This document shows, piece after piece, positions 1 to 5,776 of a DNA stretch of 7,110 nucleotides (within the stretch, counting starts at the first letter, position 1; every line of letters starts with the position of its first letter). Below the pieces are notes generated by a model. The model ran no database searches and was not told the origin of the DNA. It saw nothing but the letters and a program-made list of their open reading frames with translations. A program made the translations under genes and the position numbers. The DNA comes from SHZL01 sp035292625 (GTDB lineage: Bacteria > Pseudomonadota > Gammaproteobacteria > Xanthomonadales > SZUA-36): positions 1-7,110 of the forward strand of contig DATDPS010000183.1 of the NCBI GenBank assembly GCA_035292625.1. The letters run 5' to 3'.

Positions 1-1
1 G

Positions 2-454
2 CTCATGCTGCCGGTATCCTGGGTGCACAAGGGAATTCACCGGCGCAGCACCTACGACCACTCGCTGGATGAGACCACGCTGATCCTGCCCGGCGTGGTG
101 GCCGCCATCGTGCTGGTAGTGCAGCACAGCCTGGCCCTGGCTTTCAGTTTGGCCGGCATCGTGGCCGGCGTGCAGTTCAGGCGTGCCCTGCAGGACACAT
201 TCGATGCGCTGTTTATCCTGGTGGCCATCGGCACCGGCATTGCCGCCGGCGTCAAGGCCCTGGAGATCGCCTGGGTACTGACCGTTTTTTTCAGCTATGC
301 CACCCTCTACGTCTACTACTTTGGCGACGGGCTGGAATCGGATTTCATCGCCCAGCTCAAGGAATCCAAACAGGAGCGGAAAAATGTTTCCCACGAGCAA
401 GCACACGAGCATGCGCCCGGGCCAGCACCCGGGCAACACGATGGTGATCACTGA
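2..454 (+). CDS. DUF4956-type membrane protein, 3' part (5' end may lie outside the window)
   Basis: The reading frame is open at the window edge and ends with TGA at 452-454. An ATG at position 5 could be internal, so I treat the gene as 5'-partial. Counting from that ATG, the visible 149 residues hold hydrophobic segments at about 25-55 and 68-83 and a third at about 87-105. Between them is the stretch FRRALQDTFDALFILVAIG (58-76), which resembles the DUF4956 signature (an RFR...L.D..DA.FIF..IG.G...G pattern). The family is an uncharacterised inner-membrane family, often found near VTC-type polyphosphate polymerase or CotH-like genes; no such neighbour is visible here. After the last membrane segment comes a charged tail (110-149) that ends in a His-rich stretch (HEQAHEH...GQHDGDH). 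This could bind metal, but that is inference. The gene converges on the zf-TFIIB gene, with about 60 bp between their stops. The family call is moderately sure; the function is unknown. Confidence 0.7.
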   Translation, partial: LMLPVSWVHKGIHRRSTYDHSLDETTLILPGVVAAIVLVVQHSLALAFSLAGIVAGVQFRRALQDTFDALFILVAIGTGIAAGVKALEIAWVLTVFFSYATLYVYYFGDGLESDFIAQLKESKQERKNVSHEQAHEHAPGPAPGQHDGDH

Positions 455-516
455 CAGGAAACCCGCGGTGGGGATGTATTCAGGCGCTAATCACACCCGG
501 ACGGCCCTGATGGCAA

Positions 517-882
517 TCAGCGCGAGGGCTTGAAGCGGTCCCAGAACGTTTTGTGCACCATGTCGGAGAACTCACCCGCGTCGAGGAAGGTGCCATGTCC
601 GCGGGGGCAGCTTTCGTAGGTGATGTGCTGCTGTTGCGGGTCGGATTCCTGTGCCATCGCTTCACCGCACTGCGGGCATTTGATGTCACGCACCCGGTTA
701 TATTCTTTGCCGACCTTGGCCCTGCCTTCGTCCAGCACGAATTCGGCCATCCAGGCATCTTTGCGCAGCGCGGCTAAAACGTCGGGAGCAAACCACAGGC
801 CCTTGCAGCCGGTGCAACGATTCAAGGCCGATTCCCTGAATGTCACGTCTTCCATGGCTGCAAAACATTTCGGACAGTGCAT
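517..882 (-). CDS. Small zf-TFIIB zinc-ribbon protein
   Basis: A 121-residue protein built from two TFIIB-type zinc ribbons. The first has C3-x2-C6 and C23-x2-C26 followed by GLWF. The second has C69-x2-C72 and then C92-P-R-G-H96 followed by GTFLDAGEF (97-105), the typical closing block of this family. In the second ribbon the last ligand pair is Cys-x3-His. The region between the ribbons (about 30-65) is charged and probably helical. The family is widespread in bacteria with no settled function; metal-dependent protein or nucleic-acid binding is the usual guess. The frame is open up to a TTG at 912, but the ATG at 880-882 starts exactly at MHCPKC and has GGAG 8 nt upstream on the minus strand. 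The TTG has no ribosome-binding site, so I chose the ATG. The gene lies 110 bp downstream of the DUF4124 gene on the same strand and may be co-transcribed with it or have its own promoter. Confidence 0.85.
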   Translation of the reverse strand: MHCPKCFAAMEDVTFRESALNRCTGCKGLWFAPDVLAALRKDAWMAEFVLDEGRAKVGKEYNRVRDIKCPQCGEAMAQESDPQQQHITYESCPRGHGTFLDAGEFSDMVHKTFWDRFKPSR

Positions 883-967
883 TGGCCGCGCTCCGGTTTC
901 CACTCGTTTCAATCGTAGGGCAGCGTGGAGGTCGAATCAAGGTAAAAGCATGCGGTATTGAAACAAA

Positions 968-996
968 ATGGCAGGCCACGTGAACCGGCTTGTCAA
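968..996 (-). promoter_or_regulatory. Weak candidate promoter for the zf-TFIIB gene
   Basis: Reading on the minus strand, a perfect TTGACA (996 to 991) is followed after 17 bases by TGCCAT (973 to 968), which matches the -10 consensus at only 3 of 6 positions. The TTGACA contains the TGA stop codon of the DUF4124 gene, so this box may be chance. If real, transcription would start near 961 and give a leader of about 80 nt before the zf-TFIIB ATG. Confidence 0.2.
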
Positions 997-1463
997 CCGG
1001 GCCGTTTCAGGGTGCTTGTTGCAGGGAGTTCTTCTGGCAGTTCCGGCGGACGAGGCGGCCTGTTCCCCGGCTTGTTCCCCGGCCGGTTGACGGGCCTGCC
1101 ATACCAGCCCGGCAGCGCATAATATGGCTCCTGCTGCTGCGCCTCCACCCGGTCAATGGCCTGCGGCGGCGGCTGGCGCTGCTGCTCCCGCCGCTGTTCG
1201 ATTTCGTCCCACAGGGCTTGCATCTGCTTTGCCGTGGCATCGACAGCATAGAGGTCTTCGTCCGGGTCACGGTCGGGCGGATCCGCATCCACGATGATCT
1301 GCCGGCTGACTCCGTCGATGGCTTCGCTGGGCGCCCATTGGCTGTAGTTGTGCACACCGTTGGCATCCACCCAGTGATAGATTTCAGAGGCTGCCAGCGG
1401 CGCGGCCAGCAAAGAGCCCAACAAGATACCCACACGAGTGGCCCGGTTGCTTTTGTCACGCAT
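993..1463 (-). CDS. DUF4124 domain-containing secreted or periplasmic protein
   Basis: 156 residues. The N-terminus is a clear Sec signal peptide: basic MRDKSNRATR, a hydrophobic core at 11-24, and a likely signal peptidase I site near PLAA/SEI (about 25). Immediately after it comes the DUF4124 core (about 27-45): EIYHWVDANGVHNYSQWAP, close to the family pattern IY.WVD..G..H.S. A Gln/Arg/Glu-rich, probably helical stretch follows at 78-112. The last 35 residues are Pro/Arg/Asn-rich with a short internal repeat (NRPGNKPGNRP). The family is common in the gammaproteobacterial envelope and has no established biochemical role. The ATG is preceded on the minus strand by GGGAGG with 8-9 nt spacing, which supports the start. 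It is divergent from the glycosyltransferase gene and is the first gene of a possible two-gene unit with the zf-TFIIB gene. I see no convincing promoter in its upstream 110 bp. Confidence 0.85.
   Translation of the reverse strand: MRDKSNRATRVGILLGSLLAAPLAASEIYHWVDANGVHNYSQWAPSEAIDGVSRQIIVDADPPDRDPDEDLYAVDATAKQMQALWDEIEQRREQQRQPPPQAIDRVEAQQQEPYYALPGWYGRPVNRPGNKPGNRPPRPPELPEELPATSTLKRPG
1060..1083. repeat. 12-nt tandem duplication inside the DUF4124 gene
   Basis: Two adjacent 12-nt units, CTGTTCCCCGGC and TTGTTCCCCGGC, differ at one base. On the coding (minus) strand they encode the repeated Pro-Gly-Asn-Lys/Arg motif of the Pro-rich tail. This is most likely a slippage-type duplication in a low-complexity tail. 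Confidence 0.7.
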
Positions 1464-1547
1464 GAATCACCCTCCCGGCGACGCACCCTGGCCGGCAAAC
1501 ACTGCACGGCTGGAGCCAGGGATCATTCTGCCGCAGCGTGGTTGCGC

Positions 1548-1575
1548 TTGACCAGTGCTTTCAACACATAATGAT
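1548..1575 (+). promoter_or_regulatory. Candidate sigma70 promoter for the glycosyltransferase gene block
   Basis: TTGACC (1548-1553, 5 of 6 to the -35 consensus), a 16-base spacer, then AATGAT (1570-1575, 4 of 6 to the -10 consensus). Predicted transcription start is near 1582, giving a leader of about 25 nt before the TTG start at 1608. It would also place the upstream TTG at 1575 outside the transcript, in agreement with the chosen start. A better -10 match, CATAAT at 1567-1572, is only 13 bases from TTGACC, too close for a standard promoter. Confidence 0.35.
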
Positions 1576-1607
1576 TGACTATTTTTCCTGAACCGGGAGC
1601 CTGGGTT

Positions 1608-2720
1608 TTGGCGCAACGTCCACTGAACATCCTGTACCTGACGGACAAGAGCGACCGCGGCGAGTCTGCCATGATCATGGGCGTTCGCGCTGCGGGCATG
1701 AACGTGCGCGTGTTTGGCCGGCTGGATTCGCGCCATGTGCAAGGTATCCGCGACGCCGGGATTCCGGTGGTGGACGTGCGTTGGAAGAAACGCCTGGACC
1801 GCCGCGTGCTACAACTCATACGCCACACGGTGGCCGAAGAGCGCATCGATATCATCCACACCGGCAACAGCCGCACCACCCTGCACATGGTGCTGGCAAC
1901 CCGGCCGCTGCACCGGCGCGGCAAATCGCCCAAACTGGTCGCCTACCTGGGCGTGACGGGCAATGTCACCTGGCTTTCACCGCTATCCTGGGCCCGCTTC
2001 CTCAATCCACGCATAGACCGCATCGTCTGCGTCGCGGAAGGCGTGCGCAAGTACTTGCTCAATGTGCGCTGGCTGGGCTTGAAGCTGGATCCCGCCAAGT
2101 TAGTGACCATCCACAAGGGGCATAAGCTGGAGTGGTACCAGTCCCCACCAGCCGACCTCGGCGAATTCGGCATCGAGCCTGGCGCCATGGTGGTCACGGT
2201 CGCGTCACGCTTGCGGCCGCGCAAAGGACTGCTGGAACTGGTGCGCGCAGTGGGGCTGATCGACCCGCAAAAAGACATCCACCTGCTGTTCATCGGTCAC
2301 CAGGGTGACGAGGAGCTGCGCCATGCCGTTGCATCGCTGCCGCATCCCCAACGCATCCATTTTGCCGGCTACCGCGCCAACGGCCCTGAAATCATGGCCG
2401 CCAGCGATGTGTGCTGCCTGCCGGTATTGCGCGGCGAGGGCTTGTCCCGGGCAGTGATCGAGGGCATGGCTTACGCAGTGGTTCCGCTGGTCACCGACGT
2501 GGGCGGCAACGCGGAACTGGTGGTGAACGGGGAATGCGGCCTGGTCATTCCCGCCGGCGACGTGCCTGCACTGGCGCGGGCGCTGGAATGGTTGTACGAG
2601 CACCCCGAAGAACGCAGTCGCATGGGGCAGGCCGCGAGGCAGCGCATAGACCGGTATTTCAACAGTGCGGACACGGTGTGCAAAACCCTGGCGCTGTACC
2701 ACGAACTGGTGCCGGAGTGA
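1608..2720 (+). CDS. GT4-type glycosyltransferase (GT-B fold)
   Basis: 370 residues from the TTG at 1608, a normal length for a GT-B enzyme of family GT4. The N-terminal half opens with a Rossmann strand (LNILYLTD, about 6-13). The C-terminal half begins near VVTVASRLRPRKGLLELV (about 195-212), the usual donor-domain entry with R-x-x-x-K-G. It continues through IHFAGY and contains the E-x7-E motif as EGLSRAVIE (E277 and E285), which holds the nucleotide-sugar ribose and phosphate in retaining GT4 enzymes. GGNAELV and the closing Leu/Ala/Glu helix are also typical. No membrane segment is obvious, so it probably acts at the cytoplasmic face of the inner membrane on a lipid-linked or core glycan; donor and acceptor cannot be read. 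The frame is open from another TTG at 1575, but only 1608 has a good ribosome-binding site (GGAG, 8 nt upstream), and it still includes the first beta strand. First gene of the four-gene block. Confidence 0.88.
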   Translation: MAQRPLNILYLTDKSDRGESAMIMGVRAAGMNVRVFGRLDSRHVQGIRDAGIPVVDVRWKKRLDRRVLQLIRHTVAEERIDIIHTGNSRTTLHMVLATRPLHRRGKSPKLVAYLGVTGNVTWLSPLSWARFLNPRIDRIVCVAEGVRKYLLNVRWLGLKLDPAKLVTIHKGHKLEWYQSPPADLGEFGIEPGAMVVTVASRLRPRKGLLELVRAVGLIDPQKDIHLLFIGHQGDEELRHAVASLPHPQRIHFAGYRANGPEIMAASDVCCLPVLRGEGLSRAVIEGMAYAVVPLVTDVGGNAELVVNGECGLVIPAGDVPALARALEWLYEHPEERSRMGQAARQRIDRYFNSADTVCKTLALYHELVPE

Positions 2721-2735
2721 GCCTTTCCGGCGCTA
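2707..2735 (+). other. Hairpin spanning the glycosyltransferase stop codon
   Basis: GCCGGA (2711-2716) pairs with TCCGGC (2726-2731), with the TGA stop in the 9-nt loop. The stem extends outward by four more pairs including two G-U pairs (2707-2710 with 2732-2735). There is no T run after it, so it is not a classic intrinsic terminator. It could protect the 3' end of the first message or dampen read-through into the next gene. The stem is clear in sequence; the role is inference. Confidence 0.4.
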
Positions 2736-2825
2736 CCCGGGGCGGGGACACGGCGGGAGTAATCTGCTAACGTTTAATGTACAAGAAGTTCCTTGGGCCT
2801 TGCCCCGCAGGAGTTGCGCAGTTTC

Positions 2826-3533
2826 ATGAATCAGCCAGTACGGCAGGCAGGCCAGGCGGTACGCCCGGTAAACCCGACCGAATCCCTGCAGCAACGGGGC
2901 GAGCGCCTGTACCAGGTCACCACCCAGATCGGCTGCGGCGTGCAGCGTTTTGAAAAAACTGGCCGGGCCCAGCTGGAAGGATTGATCCGCCATGGGCTCA
3001 ACCCCTGGGACAAATTGCTCGACATTGGTTGCGGCGCCCTGTGCGGCGGCTATTGGATGATGCACTTCCTCGATCCGGGGTGTTACTTCGGCGTGGAACC
3101 CAATACCTTCATGTTCGAATGCGGCGTGGCGCACATCCCGGAACCCGGCCTGTTCGCCGTCAGACAGCCGCGTTTTCTGCACAACGACCAGTACGATTTT
3201 TCCGGCTTTGGCGTGAGCTTCGACTATTTTCACGCCCATTCGATCTGGACCCACGCGCCAAAAAAAGACATTGAAAAAATGCTTGACGGCTTTGTTGCGT
3301 TTACCCGCCCCGGAGCCAGGTTCCTGACTTCATTCAAGGCCCCACACCTGTTCCGCCCGGATTACACCGGCGATACCTGGGTGGGCCGCTGCCACGAATC
3401 GGACCAGGCCGGAATTTGCCGCCATTCCTTGCGCTGGATTCGCCAGGCTTGCCATAGCCGCGGCCTGGAGGTGGATGAGTTGAAAGGAGAAAAAATCCAC
3501 AAGCAGAAATGGATCCTGATCCGGCGCCCGTGA
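2826..3533 (+). CDS. Class I SAM-dependent methyltransferase (first of two in the block)
   Basis: 235 residues from the ATG at 2826. The Rossmann SAM-binding loop is LLDIGCGALCGG (64-75). The acidic residue ending strand 2 is E91 in YFGVEPN, and strand 4 is SFDYFHAHSIWTH (131-143), matching the fDyv.a.SvftH block of class I methyltransferases. LTSFK (167-171) and a C-terminal pair of strands (KQKWILIRR) complete the fold. The 60 residues before motif I are helical and carry a conserved-looking IGCGVQRFEKTGR stretch; substrate is unknown. In this context, O-methylation of a sugar or of the glycan acceptor is the simplest guess. Start choice: the frame is open from a TTG at 2793, but AGGAG (2809-2813) precedes the ATG at 2826 with a rather long 12-nt gap; the TTG has only a poor AAGAAG site, so the start is not certain. 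The gene follows the glycosyltransferase by 105 bp and precedes the sulfotransferase by 42 bp. Confidence 0.82.
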   Translation: MNQPVRQAGQAVRPVNPTESLQQRGERLYQVTTQIGCGVQRFEKTGRAQLEGLIRHGLNPWDKLLDIGCGALCGGYWMMHFLDPGCYFGVEPNTFMFECGVAHIPEPGLFAVRQPRFLHNDQYDFSGFGVSFDYFHAHSIWTHAPKKDIEKMLDGFVAFTRPGARFLTSFKAPHLFRPDYTGDTWVGRCHESDQAGICRHSLRWIRQACHSRGLEVDELKGEKIHKQKWILIRRP

Positions 3534-3575
3534 TGCTGAAAAGCACGCGGTGAAAAGGGAGTCGATACCTGCCAC

Positions 3576-4304
3576 ATGATTTGCCGTGAGTTCAATTGCC
3601 TGTTCGTGCACATCCCCAAAACGGCGGGTCAAAGCCTGGAACAATTCTTCATGCATCAATTAGGGCTCGACTGGGATGCGGACCGCGACCGGGTTTTGCT
3701 CGGCGATAACAAGGACCCCACCCGCGGCACCGAAAAACTGGCCCACCTGTCGGCCGCGGAATACGTTGACTGTGCCTATGTAAGCCGCGAAGAATTCGCC
3801 ACGCTGTTCAAATTCAGCTTCGTGCGCAACCCGTTTGACCGCATCGTGTCGGAATACCGCTACCGGAATTATTTTCACCACCGCAGTTTCCGCCACTTTG
3901 TGCTGCATGAATTGCCGCGGCCGGGCTGGGATGACCGGTATCGCCACATCATGCCCCAGTTCGACATGCTGCACGATTCAGACGGCCGCCTGCTGGTTGA
4001 TTTCGTCGGCAAGTTCGAAACCCTGCAGACGGATTTCGACCGGGTTTGCGCCCGCCTGGGCATCAGCAGTTCACCCCTGCCGCACCGCAATCCTTCCGAC
4101 AAAACCTCGCGCAAAATGAAGCGCTGGTTGAGAAACTTCGTCTATCGCAACGGCGAGTCCGGCAAGCGCGATTACACCGAGTATTTCGACCAGGAAACCC
4201 TGGCGGCCGTAAGCCGCCTGTATCGAAGGGACCTGCAAGTTTTCGGTTACCGCTTTGGAGCCGGCCAGATGGATCTCGGGAACCCAATCCAGGAACACCA
4301 GTAA
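3576..4304 (+). CDS. PAPS-dependent sulfotransferase (Sulfotransfer_2, carbohydrate type)
   Basis: 242 residues. HIPKTAGQS (12-20) is the 5'-phosphosulfate binding loop of carbohydrate sulfotransferases, with Lys15 as the key residue. FVRNPFDRIVSEY (82-94) is the 3'-phosphate binding motif, with Arg84 and Ser92 as expected ligands. Further family marks are PQFDML (127-132), VDFVGKFETLQTDFDRVC (141-158) and a closing YTEYFDQETLAAV...YRRDLQVFGY block (200-225). The length is typical for bacterial members. The enzyme transfers sulfate from PAPS to a hydroxyl, usually on a sugar. It has no signal peptide or N-terminal membrane anchor, so it should act in the cytoplasm on a precursor, unlike the Golgi-anchored animal relatives. 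The only start in frame is the ATG at 3576; a GGGAG lies 14 nt upstream, a long gap. Its TAA stop directly abuts the ATG of the next gene, so the two are almost surely translated from one message. Confidence 0.9.
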   Translation: MICREFNCLFVHIPKTAGQSLEQFFMHQLGLDWDADRDRVLLGDNKDPTRGTEKLAHLSAAEYVDCAYVSREEFATLFKFSFVRNPFDRIVSEYRYRNYFHHRSFRHFVLHELPRPGWDDRYRHIMPQFDMLHDSDGRLLVDFVGKFETLQTDFDRVCARLGISSSPLPHRNPSDKTSRKMKRWLRNFVYRNGESGKRDYTEYFDQETLAAVSRLYRRDLQVFGYRFGAGQMDLGNPIQEHQ

Positions 4305-5126
4305 ATGCGCGGACCCGGCAACTCCATGCGCAAGTACTGGCATGCCCTGACCATCGATCCCGGCAGGGTCAGGCAGCAGTGGCAGCCGCCGTATTGGCAG
4401 GAAGCCGGCCCGTTCCGGGACATACCCTGCAGGTCCTGCCGCAAGTTTGATCCGGCGCGGCAAGCCTGTTCCGTGCCCTACGGAACCCCCTCGAGAAAAT
4501 GCGCGGTCGCGGCCATTGAAGCCAACCTGCACGCAACGGCGGGGCAAACCGTGCTGGAAATAGGCTTCGGCCGCTGGGCCCTGGCCCGCAACCTGGTGCG
4601 GCGCGGCGGCGGAACCTGGACCGGCATCGACCCGCGCCAGCCGGCCGGCAAACGGGCGCGGATCGGCCACGGCGGTTACGGCCATGCCGCTGCCATTCCC
4701 TTCCCTGACGGGTCTTTTGACCTGGTTTACGGCATCCAGACCTTCGAGCACTGGGGCCAGAAAGCGGGGACAGTCATGCGGCCTTCACGCTACGCGGACT
4801 GCATGCAGGAAATCCTGCGCGTGCTGAAGCCGGGCGGCCGCGTTTACCTGGATGCGCCCATGCATTACCACGGCAACGAAATGTTCATCATGGGCGACGT
4901 CGATAGTCTGCGCCGCCTGTTTGACGACGGGCAATGGGAAGAGTTGGTGATGGAACGCTGGCGCAGGGATTACCAGCCGCTGGAGCGTTTCATGCCAGGC
5001 GCCAAGGTGCTGGCCGAGTGGCCCATCGAGATTTCGAACTACCCCGAAAGCGAAATCACGGCCTTACTACAATCCGCTTCTGCCTGGCTGCTGACTTTCA
5101 GCGCACGCAAACGCAAAAATCCATGA
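4305..5126 (+). CDS. Class I SAM-dependent methyltransferase with Cys-rich N-terminus
   Basis: 273 residues. The SAM domain is complete: motif I VLEIGFGRW (83-91), acidic D109 in WTGIDP, AIPFPDGSFDLVYG (130-143), TFEHW (146-150), and EILRVLKPGGRVYLDAP (169-185), the pattern of Methyltransf_11-type enzymes. Before it lie four cysteines at 42, 45, 55 and 66 (C-x2-C-x9-C-x10-C), in the stretch CRSCRKFDP...C...GTPSRKC. The spacing could bind zinc, but I do not recognise it as a named domain. The C-terminal third (about 195-265) is a helical cap that may bind the substrate. The substrate is unknown; position suggests methylation of the same glycan or glycolipid handled by the three preceding enzymes. 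The ATG directly follows the sulfotransferase stop (TAAATG), with AGGA about 10 nt upstream. A second ATG at 4326 would shorten the protein by seven residues. The gene converges on the DUF3307 gene with 34 bp between stops. Confidence 0.85.
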   Translation: MRGPGNSMRKYWHALTIDPGRVRQQWQPPYWQEAGPFRDIPCRSCRKFDPARQACSVPYGTPSRKCAVAAIEANLHATAGQTVLEIGFGRWALARNLVRRGGGTWTGIDPRQPAGKRARIGHGGYGHAAAIPFPDGSFDLVYGIQTFEHWGQKAGTVMRPSRYADCMQEILRVLKPGGRVYLDAPMHYHGNEMFIMGDVDSLRRLFDDGQWEELVMERWRRDYQPLERFMPGAKVLAEWPIEISNYPESEITALLQSASAWLLTFSARKRKNP

Positions 5127-5160
5127 GCCACAGCGAGGCATGGAACTCGCCGCCCCGGCT

Positions 5161-5547
5161 TCAGCCAATATATTTGATGGCCGCCCCATTGATCACGATA
5201 TGCATGACGTTGTCGACGATGATCACCAGCCAGCTTGACATAAAAGGGGGAAGCCCCGGTGCGAAACCGGTTTCGCGGCACTCAGCCCAGGGTTTGCTGC
5301 CCGGCCAGGGGATGTTCCTGATCCAGATCACGTAGCGGGCCAGGCGGAAACGATCGATGAAGAAATGCGTACCGCAAATCACTGCCAGGCTGATGGGATT
5401 GAGGGTAAGAAACAGGAAAGGCAAAGTGTAGGTCAGTGCATGCGCCAGGGCCGCCAGGTTCCTGGACCTTTTCCCATTCGCCATCCAGTCGCTTTGCAAT
5501 ACGTAGTCGCCTACAGCATGCGCGAGCAGTTGATCAGCGGTAATCAT
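5161..5547 (-). CDS. DUF3307 family membrane protein
   Basis: 128 residues. It opens with LLAHAVGDYVLQSDWMA (7-23), the AH..GD..LQ..W signature of DUF3307. It continues with ALAHALTYTLPF (33-44), THFFIDRFRLARYVIW (60-75) and VDNVMHIVIN (111-120). Conserved His, Asp and Asn residues recur within hydrophobic helices (about 35-58, 55-66 and 104-124), so it is probably a small multi-helix inner-membrane protein with polar intramembrane residues. The family occurs on chromosomes, prophages and other mobile elements and has no established function. The ATG (5545-5547) has AAGGGG 7 nt upstream on the minus strand. A candidate promoter lies at 5605-5633. It is transcribed toward the glycan block and is not part of it. 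Confidence 0.85.
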   Translation of the reverse strand: MITADQLLAHAVGDYVLQSDWMANGKRSRNLAALAHALTYTLPFLFLTLNPISLAVICGTHFFIDRFRLARYVIWIRNIPWPGSKPWAECRETGFAPGLPPFMSSWLVIIVDNVMHIVINGAAIKYIG

Positions 5548-5576
5548 CGGCTGGCCCCTTGTGAGTTGTCCCCAAT

Positions 5577-5609
5577 GTGGCCGGCACAGCCACGCTCATG
5601 TGCTATGAG
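5577..5609 (-). other. Two tandem hairpins upstream of the DUF3307 gene
   Basis: GTGGC (5577-5581) pairs with GCCAC (5589-5593) around a 7-base loop. CTCAT (5595-5599) pairs with ATGAG (5605-5609) around a 5-base loop. Both sit just upstream of the DUF3307 start. The first falls within its predicted leader, the second overlaps its predicted -10 box and start site. These are short five-pair stems without a T run, so they may be chance. Confidence 0.25.
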
Positions 5610-5633
5610 ACCACTTCGGTGTAAGCTTTTCAA
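5605..5633 (-). promoter_or_regulatory. Candidate sigma70 promoter for the DUF3307 gene
   Basis: On the minus strand TTGAAA (5633 to 5628, 5 of 6 to consensus), an exact 17-base spacer, then TCTCAT (5610 to 5605, 4 of 6). The predicted start of transcription near 5598 leaves a leader of about 50 nt to the ATG at 5547. Spacing and position are good and the -10 is mediocre. Confidence 0.35.
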
Positions 5634-5730
5634 CTGCAAAGCAAAACAAGGCGATCAACGACTGTCCAAATTGAAGACCACGAGGCAATGATCCGTTGCT
5701 GGAGCCCTGCCGATCACGCCAGTCCGCCGC

Positions 5731-5744
5731 TTGATCCAGGTCAA
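5731..5744 (+). promoter_or_regulatory. FNR/ANR-type regulator box upstream of the YbaK-like gene
   Basis: TTGATCCAGGTCAA matches the FNR/ANR consensus TTGAT-N4-ATCAA at 9 of 10 defined positions; the single change (G for A in the second half-site) is frequent in natural ANR and DNR sites. The centre (5737.5) lies about 51.5 bp upstream of the start expected from the -10-like box at 5777-5782. That is one helical turn from the classic -41.5 activating position and therefore on the same DNA face. The box is also about 190 bp from the divergent DUF3307 gene, too far for direct promoter contact there. Binding is inferred from the sequence only. Confidence 0.55.
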
Positions 5745-5776
5745 GCGCCGCACGCTTCGCCAGGGCGTTGAAGGAC

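Noticed and set aside
990..1571. 193-codon open frame on the plus strand
   Set aside because: It is antisense to the DUF4124 gene, which has a signal peptide, domain signature and ribosome-binding site. The plus-strand translation is Arg/Leu/Pro-rich without recognisable features.
2777..2953. 58-codon plus-strand frame starting with ATG
   Set aside because: It runs out of frame into the methyltransferase; the translation is Pro/Gly/Ala-rich as expected for a shifted GC-rich gene. Kept only as a note on start ambiguity.
2205..3254. Long minus-strand frames (2205-2702 and 2733-3254)
   Set aside because: They are antisense to the glycosyltransferase and first methyltransferase and show no domain pattern.
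3533..3553. Six-codon frame overlapping the first methyltransferase stop (TGATG)
   Set aside because: Too short and without its own ribosome-binding site; no sign of a leader peptide such as repeated regulatory codons.
4071..4751. 226-codon open frame on the minus strand
   Set aside because: It lies antisense to the sulfotransferase and second methyltransferase, both with intact catalytic motifs. Its translation is low-complexity and shows no domain; high GC commonly leaves such antisense frames open.
5133..5150. Hairpin GCGAG/CTCGC between the convergent methyltransferase and DUF3307 genes as a terminator
   Set aside because: Five pairs, an 8-base loop and no T run on either strand; too weak to call.
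5610..5622. CAC-TTCG-GTG stem with a UUCG-type loop
   Set aside because: Only three pairs; the flanking bases do not extend the stem.
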